Positions 7,194-16,712 are shown, counted from the first letter of the stretch. The stretch: 64,000 nucleotides of DNA from Simiduia agarivorans SA1 = DSM 21679 (GCF_000305785.2 NC_018868.3:2700001-2764000), one strand, 5' to 3'. The notes: generated from the letters alone by a model not told the origin. Translations and numbers: made by a program.

Positions 7194-8626
7194 GGCATCA
7201 ATTCCTTCAGTAACAGTTGGCACAGGTGATCCATATGGATGCTGGGCCAGGTGCTGTGGCTGGGATCGGCCAGGGGGGGCGGATCAAGCCGGGGCGGAGC
7301 CCAATCGGCCAGCCGGGTCCAATCATTGTCGGTTGGCCACCCCCTCGGTAAATGTGGGTGCTTAAGCCAGGCCGGCCCGGCAGGGGTCTCTACCCACAGC
7401 GCACGTTCGCCATCGCGTTCACCCAGATGGGTGCCGGCAATCGCTGACAACTCGAGGTGATCCACCTGGACCGATTCAAACCGGGCCGCCTGCACGGATT
7501 CGGCTACCAATGCCCGCATCAGCTCGGACAGCGCTTTGCGCTGACTGGGCAGCACGCAATCCAGTTTGGTGGCCACAAACGTGAGCTGTTCGATTTTGGG
7601 GGCCAACAGGCGATCAATCCAACTGTTGTGGCCGTAATGGAATAACTGCAGTACCCGGGCGAGCGATCGGCGTAATTCCTCCATCGCCAACTTGCCGTCA
7701 CCCAGGGCACCGAGCAGATCAACCAGTACCAGTTGATGATCCACCTGCTCAAACACATCGGTCAGGAAGGGTTTAACCCAGTCCTGCACATAGGCGCGAT
7801 AGCGCATCGCCATTTGCGCACCCCAGGAACCCGCCGGCCATTCGCTGCCATCCGCATTGACCATGGACAACAACGGAATGAACCGGGGTAACGACGCTGG
7901 CAGGTCGCCTTCGTCCAGGGCGTAGCGCCCGGGATTGATGATATGTAATCCGCGTGCTTTGCACGCCAGCAAGAAGGCGCGGTAATCGGCAAACAGAGAT
8001 TCAAATACCGATGGCTCAAACGGAGCGCCGGGGTCGAGGTCAAGCAAAGCGCTGTACAGCGCAGGCGCCATGGCATTGCGGGGTTCGTTGTTGAACTGGG
8101 TGAAGCAATCCTGCAGCCATTGCTGGTGGGTCATGACCGCCAGAGGCAAGTCCATCAACCATTCACCGGGATAGTCCCACAGCTCCACCTGCGTGCTCAC
8201 AAAACCCTTATTGCGCAGATCGCGCCACCGGGAACCGGGCTTTACCCTGACTTCCAACAGGGCACGGCTGAGCGCGCGGGTGGGCTCCGGCCATTCGCCG
8301 GTTTGCAGCCGTTGCTGTTGCTGCGCATAGGGGTAGTCGGGCAGGCTGCCATCGGTATTGAGCAACTTTGCAGATAGCCAGCAGTGGCCGATGTCGGGAT
8401 ACCAACCCTGCGCCTGCTGAAGGGGCAGGTGCTGAAGCTGGGTAATGAGGGATGTCAGCAAGGTGGATTTACCGGCGCCACTGAAACCGGTTATGGCAAT
8501 ACAGCGGCGATTGCCCAACGCACGGCGCAGACCGCGCTCGGCGTTGTGGGCAAGCTGGCTGGCGCTGTCACGCGACCGACGGGCCCCCGATTGCAGGCGC
8601 CGCTTGAGAGAATCAATCGATGGCAA
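7190..8626 (-). CDS. ycjX: YcjX family P-loop GTPase-like protein
   Basis: A 478-residue protein with a P-loop GFSGAGKST at residues 47-55, followed by the YcjX pattern LWDYPGEWLMDLP (about 160) and conserved WRDLR. The family (DUF463) is a predicted nucleoside-triphosphatase of the dynamin/Ras-like P-loop class, associated with envelope stress. It is the first gene of a two-gene operon with ycjF. The upstream gap (8627-8712) has no obvious promoter boxes that I can vouch for. Confidence 0.88.
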   Translation of the reverse strand: MPSIDSLKRRLQSGARRSRDSASQLAHNAERGLRRALGNRRCIAITGFSGAGKSTLLTSLITQLQHLPLQQAQGWYPDIGHCWLSAKLLNTDGSLPDYPYAQQQQRLQTGEWPEPTRALSRALLEVRVKPGSRWRDLRNKGFVSTQVELWDYPGEWLMDLPLAVMTHQQWLQDCFTQFNNEPRNAMAPALYSALLDLDPGAPFEPSVFESLFADYRAFLLACKARGLHIINPGRYALDEGDLPASLPRFIPLLSMVNADGSEWPAGSWGAQMAMRYRAYVQDWVKPFLTDVFEQVDHQLVLVDLLGALGDGKLAMEELRRSLARVLQLFHYGHNSWIDRLLAPKIEQLTFVATKLDCVLPSQRKALSELMRALVAESVQAARFESVQVDHLELSAIAGTHLGERDGERALWVETPAGPAWLKHPHLPRGWPTDNDWTRLADWAPPRLDPPPLADPSHSTWPSIHMDHLCQLLLKELMP

Positions 8627-8712
8627 GGTGTGTCCCTACATGGCAGAAGACCCTAAGCCTACGCAAAAATCCATCAAAACCCCAGTGACCGCTATCGCAT
8701 GTCAGTTTCGCT

Positions 8713-10800
8713 TTAACGCCGACCCGGAAAGGGCATGATTTTGTCGCGTGTCACCGCGGCCGGCTGCCAGTGCGCACGCCAATACTCAAAGTCCTCACAG
8801 GTACGCGGCGGCAAGAAAAAATAGCCCTGCATCAACCGGCAATGAATACCAACCAGGTAGTCCATCTGTTCCTGGCTCTCAACGCCTTCAGCCACCACCC
8901 TGAGATTAAGCCCCTGCGCCAGCTTCATAATGCCTTCAGTCAGGCGCTGGTCCTGCGGATTGGTCAGTATGCCGTGAATAAAACTCTTATCCAGTTTCAC
9001 CACATCAAAGGGCAAAGTGCGCAGATAGTTAAGAGAGGAATAGCCCACACCAAAGTCGTCGAGCGAGATTTTCAGCCCCATGGCCTTGATGTCGCTCACC
9101 ACCGCCATCGCCACTTCGGCATCGGCAATGAGCACCGCCTCGGTCAGCTCAATGCCCAGGTACTCCGGTGGCAACTGGTGTGTCTCCAGCGCAGTGCGCA
9201 ATTTTTCGAGGATGTTTTTGTCCCGGAAGTGCAACCCGGATAAGTTAATGGAAACCACCAGGGGCTTGCCCTGGTCGATCCACATTCTGGCCTGCTGGCA
9301 GGCCTGATCCAGCACGTAGTAATCCACCAGCTGGATCAGACCGGATTCTTCCGCATAGGGAATAAACACATCCGGCGCCAACAAGCCGTGTTTTTTATGG
9401 CGCCACCGCACCAGCACTTCACAGCCGTATACCGTGCCGGAGACTGCATCAATCTGCGGTTGATAATAAAGCCGGATATCGCCGGCCTTAACCGCATCGC
9501 GCAAATCATTTTGAACCATCAGGCGATGCTGCGTGGTTTTTTCCATCTCGCCATGGAATAACTTGTACTGGTTTTTGCCGGCTTCTTTGGCGGCATACAT
9601 GGCAATGTCCGCGGCCCGCTTGAGGCTTGTCAGATCCGTACCATGTTCCGGATAGAGCGCGCCACCAATACTCATCGTCACGTCCAGTCGCTTGTTGTTC
9701 ACCACGATGGGTTCGCTCAATGCACGCAATAGCTTGTAGGCTATCCGGTCGGCCGAGGTGGTGTGTTTCAGCTCCTCCGCCACAATCAGGAATTCATCAC
9801 CGCCAAGCCGGCAAATAATGTCTTCATCTCGCATGGTGGCCAACAGCCGTTCAGCAATGGTTTTCAATAGCTCGTCACCCACGTCGTGACCCAGGGTATC
9901 GTTAATATTCTTGAAGTTATCCAGATCGATGAGAAACAAACCAAAAGGCAGGTTAACGCGCTTTGCGTGAGCCACCACCGAGCCGATTCTTTCTGCTAGC
10001 AGCGCGCGATTCGGCAGGCCGGTCAGCGCATCGTGAAAGGCCCGATGACGGAACTCGTCGGCCAGCTTCTCAAGCTCTGCCGTGCGTTGCTGGACGGTTT
10101 TTTCCAGCATCAGATCGCGTTGTTCAATCTGATCCAGCATCCGGTTAAAGTCAGCGGCCAGCTCACCCACTTCATCGTGGCTCATCACCGGCGCGCGCAA
10201 GGAGTAGTCGCCTTCCTCCGTGACTTTCCGCGACACCTGGTTCAGGGCCTGTACCGGACCGGTAATGGCTTTCTGTAAACGCAGGCTCAACAGATAAATC
10301 ACTGCACTGATCACCATGAACACCAGCACCGCCTGCTCGACGGTGCTGGTCACCTGCGCCACCAGGCTTGCGTCACTCACGTAGGCCGTCAGTTCACCAA
10401 TGGCTTCGCCGTCCAGAATCACCGGAATTGAAAAAGATTCACCACTGAAGGCTTCCGGGATGTTTTCCCAGGTATATTTCCGTGCCGCCTGGAACAACTC
10501 CACTGCCTGAAAGTCTGCGTCAGTTTTGGTGACGGAGATGGCGAGAAAATCGCCATCAACCTGCAAACTGCTCAATAATTCATGCGCACTTTGCTCATCC
10601 TCAAAGATCACCGCAGCGCTTATGTTGGTGGCCAGAATGGCTAATTGGGTTTCCACCTGATGATTGCGCTTGGTTTCCAGCAAGGCGATAGAGGTAGATA
10701 AATAAATCAGCGTTAATGAACCCATACCCAACAAAGCGCCAGCCATAACAATCGTCAGCAGACGCGTTCTGATTTTCCTGAATCTGAAGCCCTTCATCAC
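8713..10800 (-). CDS. Membrane GGDEF-EAL protein with CHASE8-like sensor and HAMP
   Basis: A 695-residue c-di-GMP enzyme. Domain order: membrane helix 13-35, periplasmic sensor 36-156 (CHASE8-like, as in YfiN), membrane helix 157-175, HAMP about 175-225, short coiled coil, GGDEF about 250-415, EAL about 425-680. The cyclase signature GGDEF is intact (333-337), preceded by an inhibitory-site RxxD (Arg324-Asp327). The phosphodiesterase motif is EVLVR (ExLxR kept), with DDFGVGYSS and KLDKSF also intact, so both activities are possible. The start overlaps the YfiR stop (GTG at 10800, or ATG at 10797); GGGAGG lies just upstream. YfiR-like proteins are known to bind and restrain such sensors. Confidence 0.9.
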   Translation of the reverse strand: MMKGFRFRKIRTRLLTIVMAGALLGMGSLTLIYLSTSIALLETKRNHQVETQLAILATNISAAVIFEDEQSAHELLSSLQVDGDFLAISVTKTDADFQAVELFQAARKYTWENIPEAFSGESFSIPVILDGEAIGELTAYVSDASLVAQVTSTVEQAVLVFMVISAVIYLLSLRLQKAITGPVQALNQVSRKVTEEGDYSLRAPVMSHDEVGELAADFNRMLDQIEQRDLMLEKTVQQRTAELEKLADEFRHRAFHDALTGLPNRALLAERIGSVVAHAKRVNLPFGLFLIDLDNFKNINDTLGHDVGDELLKTIAERLLATMRDEDIICRLGGDEFLIVAEELKHTTSADRIAYKLLRALSEPIVVNNKRLDVTMSIGGALYPEHGTDLTSLKRAADIAMYAAKEAGKNQYKLFHGEMEKTTQHRLMVQNDLRDAVKAGDIRLYYQPQIDAVSGTVYGCEVLVRWRHKKHGLLAPDVFIPYAEESGLIQLVDYYVLDQACQQARMWIDQGKPLVVSINLSGLHFRDKNILEKLRTALETHQLPPEYLGIELTEAVLIADAEVAMAVVSDIKAMGLKISLDDFGVGYSSLNYLRTLPFDVVKLDKSFIHGILTNPQDQRLTEGIMKLAQGLNLRVVAEGVESQEQMDYLVGIHCRLMQGYFFLPPRTCEDFEYWRAHWQPAAVTRDKIMPFPGRR

Positions 10801-11294
10801 GGATTCACCTCCCGGGCCAATCCAAGGAGTTTTGCGCTGATTTCAATATTATTGGTCTTGGCGTTGCCGCGATTAATATCGAAACTGAGTTTGGTACCAC
10901 TCATCACCAGACTTACTGCGGCATCCGATGAATCCAGCCCTTCATCGACCACCAATAAGGTGCCAGACATCGCAGGCGGGTGATTCCAATTGCCCTGCAC
11001 CCAAAACAGCAGATCGCAGTGGTTGGCCGTCTCGCCGGTGGGTAGCCAACGCACCGACAAGGCATCGCCGGCTTTGAGCTTGACCTTGTTCAATTCAACG
11101 GAAAGCTCCGGGTCTTCACCACTGATACACACCGTGCGGGCTTCGGATTCTTCCGGCCAATACACGAACTTGGTGAAGTAGTAGATGTAGGCCGCCTTGA
11201 GTGATGCCGTGCGATTTTGCGCAATTGCGTCGGCGTTCGGCATCAACGCCAACATCGCGGACAGGAGCAGCAACAACCTCACTTGAGCTGCCAC
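10797..11294 (-). CDS. YfiR family periplasmic repressor (DUF4154)
   Basis: A 165-residue protein with a signal peptide (core 4-22) and the YfiR start motif KAAYIYYFTKFVYWP. The fold continues through ISGEDPEL, the Cys pair near 56 and 95, and SFDINRGNAKTNNIEISAKLL at the C terminus. In Pseudomonas, YfiR holds the diguanylate cyclase YfiN off from the periplasm; here the adjacent coupled gene encodes a YfiN-like sensor with an added EAL domain. It overlaps the TonB-receptor stop by 16 bases and the GGDEF-EAL start by about 4, so the three are one transcript. A YfiB-type OmpA lipoprotein gene is absent; the receptor may take its place. Confidence 0.88.
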   Translation of the reverse strand: MAAQVRLLLLLSAMLALMPNADAIAQNRTASLKAAYIYYFTKFVYWPEESEARTVCISGEDPELSVELNKVKLKAGDALSVRWLPTGETANHCDLLFWVQGNWNHPPAMSGTLLVVDEGLDSSDAAVSLVMSGTKLSFDINRGNAKTNNIEISAKLLGLAREVNP

Positions 11295-13300
11295 TCCAAT
11301 TTGACGGAAACCGCGGGTGCTACGCCGTAATCGCCGGTGTTGAAGATTTCCCGGGTCGCCTCAATAGTCACTGGCTGGCCCAGATTTCTGGCAATGACAG
11401 ACAGTGAAGTTCTGCGGTTCAGCCGGTATTCAACCCGGGCGTCCAGCACCGTGTAGGCATCAAACCGGTTGGACCCGTCAACGTATCGTAGCCATGCGTC
11501 CAGCTGCCATTTGTCTGCGGGATTCCACAGACCGCGCACCGAATGCTGCCACGTTGGCACTCCGGCAGCATAAGCCAGATCGTCACCGATAATGCTGTCG
11601 CTCACGGGAATATCCATGTGGATGTAAGACCCGCTGTACTGAAAAAACACGCTCGATGCGGGCCGGTATTGCAGGCTCCACTCAATGCCGTCACTGCGCT
11701 GCTCGATGGTTCCCGTGGTCACCACTGGCAGATGCAAATAAGGCGTCCCGTCTTTGAGCCTGAGTTCAGGATCACCCACTTCACCGGCGCCCAGGATATT
11801 GTCGTAATCATGGCGATAAACGGTGATATCCAGATCAAACGCGTCCGACGCCGACCATCGATAGCCCAGCTCCCATGCCGTCAGTTCCACATCTGCCACC
11901 TGATTGCCATCGCTCACCAAAGAAATCCTGCTTGGCAGATTCGTGGGTGGGGACGGCGGCAGGGTCAGGATATCCAGTTCGCTCTCGCTGTTGAGCACCC
12001 GATTAGGCGTGCTTACAGCGCGGGACACCGCAGCCCACAAACGCTGGTTATCGCGAACTTGCCAGAGTGTGCGCAGCGAGGGTTGCAATGAACTGTCGGT
12101 CAGCGAGTTACTGTCATAGCGCAGGCCAAGGCTCATCAGAAAATCCGGATTGAGCTGCCAACTGTCCTGGAAAAAAATGCTAGTGGTAGAACCATTCTGT
12201 TCCGCAGGATTCAGGCGTACATCCAGGCCGTCATCGGTACTGGCAAAATAGGAGCTGGTATAGCGTGCATAAATGCCGGCGGTAAGCTGGTGACTGTTAC
12301 CCCATCCTCCGGACCAGCGTAATTCCGCATCGATATTGTTGGTATCCCAGCGGTACAAAGAAGAACGGCGTACCATGTCATCGGTGCTCAGGCGCCAATC
12401 CCATTGGCCCGCGTCGGTAGGCAATTTGCCATACACCGCCAGGTAGTAGCCGCGTTTGGAATCGTCGCTCACGACAGCGATTGCGCCGGGCGGCGAGAGC
12501 GTCTGAACAGACCAGGGCACCTCTGATTCAACACCCACGGCGCCGGCGCGGATATCCAGTTCGCTACGTCCAAGAGGCATAGACACCGTGGCATCAAGGC
12601 GCAGATTTTGCCAATCCTGATCGTCGATCTGGGCGCGGCTTGAGTCCAGCCCTTGCAGGGTCTGGATATGCCCACTGAGGCGATAGTCAACGTCATCTCC
12701 CAGACGGCCCTGACCACCCACGAAGGCAGAACCCTTTTCCTCGCCCTCGCCCAATTGGGCTCTCAACTGCAAGCCCGGCTCACCCGACCCTTTACGGGTA
12801 ATAATATTGAGTACGCCATTGACCGCATTCGCCCCCCACAGGGTGCCTCCCGGGCCGCGGATCACTTCTATGCGTTCAATGTTTTCCAGACTGACATTCA
12901 GTTCGTCCCAATTGACGCCAGAGAACAGTGAAGTGTATTGCGACCGACCGTCGATCAGGACCAGAAGGTAGCGCGAAAAACGGCCGCCCAGTCCGCGCGC
13001 GGATACCGCCCATTCCGTAGCGGTAATGCGCGAGACCTGAACCCCCGGCACCATACGCAGGGCATCCGGTATGTTTGATACGCCGCTGCGACGGATGTCT
13101 TCGCGGGTGATCACGAAAATGGCTGAAGGCGTATCCTGAAGCACTTCCTCGCGCTTGGACGCGCTGGTCACCACCGCATCCATTTGCATGAGTTCTTCGA
13201 GCGGAATGTCGATGAGATCGTCTGCGCCCATTTCGGGCATCGCATCGGCACAGGGTACAACGCCTGCCCCAACCAGACACCAAGCAATCATCCGACGCAT
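11279..13300 (-). CDS. TonB-dependent outer-membrane receptor
   Basis: A 673-residue receptor: signal peptide (1-20), plug domain about 45-165 (motifs VITREDIRRSGVSNIPDALR and ERIEVIRGPGGTLWGANAV) and a C-terminal barrel. GGAGG lies seven bases before the ATG. The EEVLQDTPSAI segment is the plug start. It is first in an operon with YfiR and a GGDEF-EAL sensor. Receptors of this IPDALRMVPGVQV subtype often sit beside YfiR genes, which suggests sensing or surface input into c-di-GMP rather than simple uptake; this is inference. The ligand is unknown. Confidence 0.9.
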   Translation of the reverse strand: MRRMIAWCLVGAGVVPCADAMPEMGADDLIDIPLEELMQMDAVVTSASKREEVLQDTPSAIFVITREDIRRSGVSNIPDALRMVPGVQVSRITATEWAVSARGLGGRFSRYLLVLIDGRSQYTSLFSGVNWDELNVSLENIERIEVIRGPGGTLWGANAVNGVLNIITRKGSGEPGLQLRAQLGEGEEKGSAFVGGQGRLGDDVDYRLSGHIQTLQGLDSSRAQIDDQDWQNLRLDATVSMPLGRSELDIRAGAVGVESEVPWSVQTLSPPGAIAVVSDDSKRGYYLAVYGKLPTDAGQWDWRLSTDDMVRRSSLYRWDTNNIDAELRWSGGWGNSHQLTAGIYARYTSSYFASTDDGLDVRLNPAEQNGSTTSIFFQDSWQLNPDFLMSLGLRYDSNSLTDSSLQPSLRTLWQVRDNQRLWAAVSRAVSTPNRVLNSESELDILTLPPSPPTNLPSRISLVSDGNQVADVELTAWELGYRWSASDAFDLDITVYRHDYDNILGAGEVGDPELRLKDGTPYLHLPVVTTGTIEQRSDGIEWSLQYRPASSVFFQYSGSYIHMDIPVSDSIIGDDLAYAAGVPTWQHSVRGLWNPADKWQLDAWLRYVDGSNRFDAYTVLDARVEYRLNRRTSLSVIARNLGQPVTIEATREIFNTGDYGVAPAVSVKLEWQLK

Positions 13301-13392
13301 ACAGCAGCCTCCACACTAATGTAATAGTTATAGACGCTGCCGACGCTCGGGGTGATTCTTAGAATTTAACGTTCTATTCGGGCTTACTTTTA

Positions 13393-14043
13393 TTAGAAGT
13401 GCGTAACCACCGATTTATAGGTTGCGGTCATTTTTTGCGGGTCGAATGGTGGCTTGAAAAAGCCGTGGTAATCACCCATTGGGTTGATCAGTGCTATGTG
13501 GGCCGAGTGATCCATCGTATAACTATCGCCCTGCATCACTTTGTTGAATGCCACATTCAACTGATTGGCAAAGCGCTTGATCTGCAGGAATTCACCGGTG
13601 ACACCGATGAAGTCCGGATTGAAATAGGGCACATATTGATTAAGGATCTCTGGCGTATCCCGCGCGGGATCAACGGTCACCAGAATCACCTGAGTTCTGG
13701 CCTGCCACTCTGGATCCAGGCTCCCGTACCAGCCGTTGAGCTCGGCCAGGGTAGTGGGACAGATGTCAGGGCAATGGGTAAACCCGAAAAACACCAGACT
13801 CCACTTCCCTTGCAAACGGGCGCGATCAAACACCTGGTTGCTCTGATCGATCAGCGCAATGTCGGCAAAACGACGGGGCTGGTCAAACACAATCAGGCCA
13901 TTGAGCTGCATTTCTATGTTGCTCATCTGCCGCGGCGTCAGCATTTTATTCAGAAAGCCGGCCAACACCAGCAGGATAAACAGTACCAGTAAGGTGACAG
14001 TGATTTTTATACCGCGCTTCTGCGCGGTACTTTGCTCAGTCAT
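13393..14043 (-). CDS. SCO1/SenC family copper chaperone
   Basis: A 216-residue protein anchored by one N-terminal membrane helix (about 12-30), with a thioredoxin-like domain in the periplasm. The copper ligands are visible: CPDIC (Cys91, Cys95) and His179 of MDHSAH. It delivers or reduces copper for the CuA centre of cytochrome c oxidase subunit II. It lies 8 bases downstream of ctaB at the end of the oxidase cluster. The length is normal for the family. Confidence 0.92.
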   Translation of the reverse strand: MTEQSTAQKRGIKITVTLLVLFILLVLAGFLNKMLTPRQMSNIEMQLNGLIVFDQPRRFADIALIDQSNQVFDRARLQGKWSLVFFGFTHCPDICPTTLAELNGWYGSLDPEWQARTQVILVTVDPARDTPEILNQYVPYFNPDFIGVTGEFLQIKRFANQLNVAFNKVMQGDSYTMDHSAHIALINPMGDYHGFFKPPFDPQKMTATYKSVVTHF

Positions 14044-14051
14044 GAAAGGTC

Positions 14052-14960
14052 CTACAGCAATGTATGGGTCGGCGTGACCCAGTAGTGATCCAACAACATG
14101 ATGACAAACAACGCCATCAAATAGACGATGGAATACTTGAAGGTATCCATACCGAATTTAGGGTCTTCACTGGTCAGCATGCGTACCGCCCAGTAGATAA
14201 AACCAGCGCCCAGACAAATGGCGCCCAGCAAATACAGCCAGCCCATCATGCCTGTTAGGTAGGGTAACAACGTCACCAAACAGAGGATGATGGTGTAAAG
14301 CAGAATGTGGATTTTGGTATAGCGCTCACCGTGCGTTACCGGCAGCATGGGAATATCCGCGTTGGCATATTCTTCTTTGCGATGCACCGCAAGCGCCCAG
14401 AAATGCGGCGGCGTCCAGGCGAAGATAATCAACGCCAGCAAAATGCCATTGGCATCCATGCTGCCAGTGACAGCCGTCCAGCCCAACAAGGGCGGCGCAG
14501 CTCCCGCCAGACCGCCAATCACAATGTTCTGTGGTGTGGCGCGCTTGAGAAACAGGGTGTAAATCACCGCATAGCCGAGCAGCGACGCGAGGGTCAGCCA
14601 GGCGGTCAATGCATTGACAAAAACCAGCAGGATGATCATGCCAGCAAGACCTAACAACAAGGCAAAGGTCAACGCCTGCAACGGCGCCAAACGCCCCTTT
14701 GCTACCGGCCGATTAAACGTGCGCGCCATGCGCTGGTCGATATGCCGGTCCACCAAATGATTGACCGTCGCCGCAGAGCCGGCACACAGGGCAATGCCCA
14801 GATTACCGAGCACGAGAATATCCAGGGGCACCATGCCCGGCACCGCCAGCATCATGCCGATGACCGAGGTCAGGATCATGAGCATGACCACGCGTGGCTT
14901 GGTCAGTTCGTAGTAATCCCGCCAGCCCAGCGATTGCTCCAGTGAAGTTGCGTTACTCAT
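14052..14960 (-). CDS. ctaB: Heme o synthase (protoheme IX farnesyltransferase)
   Basis: A 302-residue polytopic UbiA-type prenyltransferase with about nine membrane helices. The Asp-rich site [12 protein letters not shown] (NxxxDxxxD) lies near residue 70, and the second loop pattern appears around [16 protein letters not shown]. It attaches farnesyl to heme B to make heme O for the oxidase. Its usual partner ctaA (heme A synthase), normally just upstream, is not here: only 38 bases separate this gene from the SCO-like gene. Also called cyoE. Confidence 0.93.
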   Translation of the reverse strand: MSNATSLEQSLGWRDYYELTKPRVVMLMILTSVIGMMLAVPGMVPLDILVLGNLGIALCAGSAATVNHLVDRHIDQRMARTFNRPVAKGRLAPLQALTFALLLGLAGMIILLVFVNALTAWLTLASLLGYAVIYTLFLKRATPQNIVIGGLAGAAPPLLGWTAVTGSMDANGILLALIIFAWTPPHFWALAVHRKEEYANADIPMLPVTHGERYTKIHILLYTIILCLVTLLPYLTGMMGWLYLLGAICLGAGFIYWAVRMLTSEDPKFGMDTFKYSIVYLMALFVIMLLDHYWVTPTHTLL

Positions 14961-14998
14961 TGCGGTCTCCCGAGCGTTGCCCTGTTATTGTTTTCATT

Positions 14999-15652
14999 TC
15001 AATGTTCGCGCGTTAATTTCAACATGCGTTTGATATCGGCCAGCAAATCATTGCCAGAATGTTGCCGCTGATAAAACATCATGGCAAACCCCTGGTTATC
15101 CACCATGTAATAAATCGCGTCACGGCTGTTGGTCTGGGCCAACCATTGATGCCATTCGGCGGCATCGACCAACAGCGTTTCGCTGTCCTGATATTCATTG
15201 GCCAGGGTTTGTGCCAAAGCGGGATTCCATAGCGCGCGATCCACCAACACCCAACGCGCCACTTTGGGGTATTTTTCGTTCAGGCGCTTGTGCACCTGAC
15301 GGGTCAGGTACAACGCTTGCTCGCAATCGGCTTCACAGGGCGACATGATCGGCACCAGAAAACGCCAATGGGCCTCGAACTGATCCCAGTTCACTGCGTT
15401 ACCATCAACATCGGTCGCATTCAATTCAAACAACAGCTTGGCAGGTGTCAGCAGTTCGCCTTTGTTGATGGTGCCGGTGGGCATGCCGAGCCCGGTTTTG
15501 AACACCAGGTAGGCCGCTATCATCGGACCGAGAATGACCGCCAGCATGAGGTAGCCATTGCGGTTACTTTTTTGTTGCAGCGTCTGATCGGACGGCGCCG
15601 GACTGCTCACGTGATCATTGGACACGGTTACTTCATCCCTACACTTCATCAT
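14999..15652 (-). CDS. SCO-like membrane-anchored protein of the oxidase cluster
   Basis: A 217-residue protein with a single membrane helix (about 35-52) and a thioredoxin-like periplasmic part. A CxxxC pair is seen as PCEADC (Cys106, Cys110), spaced as in SCO proteins but without the full SCO signature. Such genes regularly sit between SURF1 and ctaA/ctaB in gammaproteobacteria and are annotated as hypothetical oxidase-assembly proteins. The first ATG pair (15652) overlaps the SURF1 end by 14 bases; a GTG at 15625 is a possible alternative start. A copper or thiol role in oxidase maturation is inferred. Confidence 0.75.
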   Translation of the reverse strand: MMKCRDEVTVSNDHVSSPAPSDQTLQQKSNRNGYLMLAVILGPMIAAYLVFKTGLGMPTGTINKGELLTPAKLLFELNATDVDGNAVNWDQFEAHWRFLVPIMSPCEADCEQALYLTRQVHKRLNEKYPKVARWVLVDRALWNPALAQTLANEYQDSETLLVDAAEWHQWLAQTNSRDAIYYMVDNQGFAMMFYQRQHSGNDLLADIKRMLKLTREH

Positions 15653-16394
15653 TATTATTGCTCTGCTGCAGGCCCAGCCATGGCAGGAGCGTTGTGTTGG
15701 TGCACACCAACAATATCAAGAGCGCCGCAGCCATGCAAAACCATTGCACCGCATAGGCCCGATGTTTTTCCGGGCGTACATTCACCACGGATTGCACAAC
15801 CACCAATGCGGTAGCGGACACCGCATCCAGCTGTACCACTGCCTGCAGGTCCAGCCCACTGGCCACCCGCAAATCCGCGAGGTTGATATCCAGAATGCGA
15901 GGATCGTCCGGCGTAAGCGTCGCGGCCTGAGTCATCAGATTCAAACCGGGCTGGAGGATTTTGCCGGTCAGCAAATGGCGATCTTCAGCAAGATCAATCA
16001 CCGGCAGGCGGCGGTCGGGGTATCCGGCTATCCAACCCCGGTCAATCAACAACCAGGTCTTGTCAGTTTGCACCGGCTGCAACAGGCGATAACCCACCTG
16101 ACCGTGATAAACCTGATTGTCCAACAACCAAAACCGGGAGGGATGAAATGTGCCGGTCAGAACAACCGGCGTATGGGGCGCCAACGCTGTCAGTTGCTCA
16201 CCGGCATGGCGGGAAATATCCAATGGCGCACTGAGAGACAGCTGCCGGGCTTCGAAAAGCATCTGTTGCTTCTCCCCCGCGCGGGACAATTGCCAGAAAC
16301 CCAGACTCACGAGCAGTGGTAAAAAGCTCAGTCCAAGTACCAGTAACCTGATATTGGGGGTAAAACGAAATGCAACCGGGTCTGCTGCTGGCAT
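15639..16394 (-). CDS. SURF1 family oxidase assembly protein
   Basis: A 251-residue protein with the SURF1 layout: N-terminal membrane helix (about 16-36, followed by LGFWQLSRAGEK), a large periplasmic domain with LLDNQVYHGQVGYRLLQPV and LIDRGW, and a C-terminal helix (about 215-240). SURF1 helps insert heme A into subunit I. It is transcribed on the minus strand after coxC; a small plus-strand gene (DUF2909) lies between the two. Confidence 0.9.
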   Translation of the reverse strand: MPAADPVAFRFTPNIRLLVLGLSFLPLLVSLGFWQLSRAGEKQQMLFEARQLSLSAPLDISRHAGEQLTALAPHTPVVLTGTFHPSRFWLLDNQVYHGQVGYRLLQPVQTDKTWLLIDRGWIAGYPDRRLPVIDLAEDRHLLTGKILQPGLNLMTQAATLTPDDPRILDINLADLRVASGLDLQAVVQLDAVSATALVVVQSVVNVRPEKHRAYAVQWFCMAAALLILLVCTNTTLLPWLGLQQSNNNDEV

Positions 16395-16470
16395 CTGTAC
16401 CTCATTGCCAGTGGGTCGTGTCGGGGGTTATGGTGTGACCCCGGCCATCTGAATGCATCAGGAAACGACT

Positions 16471-16698
16471 ATGTGGCTTAAAGCGATCATTGTTTTGCTG
16501 TTTTTGGCTGTACTCGCCTCGTTGAGTAGCGGCCTGGTTTTTTTATTAAAGGATATCGGTCAAACCGATTCGCGTCGGACGTTATATGCACTTGGTATCC
16601 GGGTCAGTCTTGCCGCCTGTCTGTTGGCGGCAATTGCCTGGGGCTTCTATTCCGGCGAGCTGGCCAGTACTGCACCATGGGATCGCGCGCTGCGTTAA
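16471..16698 (+). CDS. DUF2909 twin-transmembrane protein
   Basis: A 75-residue protein with two membrane helices (about 3-25 and 41-62) separated by a short polar turn (DIGQTDSRR). The ATG at 16471 has AGGA seven bases upstream and is preferred over 16453. Genes of this type sit in oxidase clusters of many gammaproteobacteria, usually on the opposite strand to coxC and SURF1 as here. The function is unknown. Its stop codon lies inside the loop of a terminator hairpin. Confidence 0.8.
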   Translation: MWLKAIIVLLFLAVLASLSSGLVFLLKDIGQTDSRRTLYALGIRVSLAACLLAAIAWGFYSGELASTAPWDRALR

Positions 16699-16712
16699 CG
16701 CAGCGCGCTTTT
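16685..16712 (+). terminator. Intrinsic terminator at the end of the DUF2909 gene
   Basis: A perfect 10-bp stem GCGCGCTGCG / CGCAGCGCGC around a TTAA loop, followed by TTTT. The left arm is coding and the loop contains the TAA stop. It would end plus-strand transcription just before the convergent coxC gene (ends 16717). Confidence 0.8.

Noticed and set aside
9400..9460. EVL instead of EAL in the phosphodiesterase domain as a sign of degeneracy
   Set aside because: Only the ExLxR residues are essential and these are kept, as are the DDFG and KLDKSF motifs.
13330..13385. AGAA...TTCT palindrome upstream of the TonB receptor as an operator
   Set aside because: The arms are only four bases and A/T-rich; such a match is expected by chance and does not resemble a Fur box well enough.
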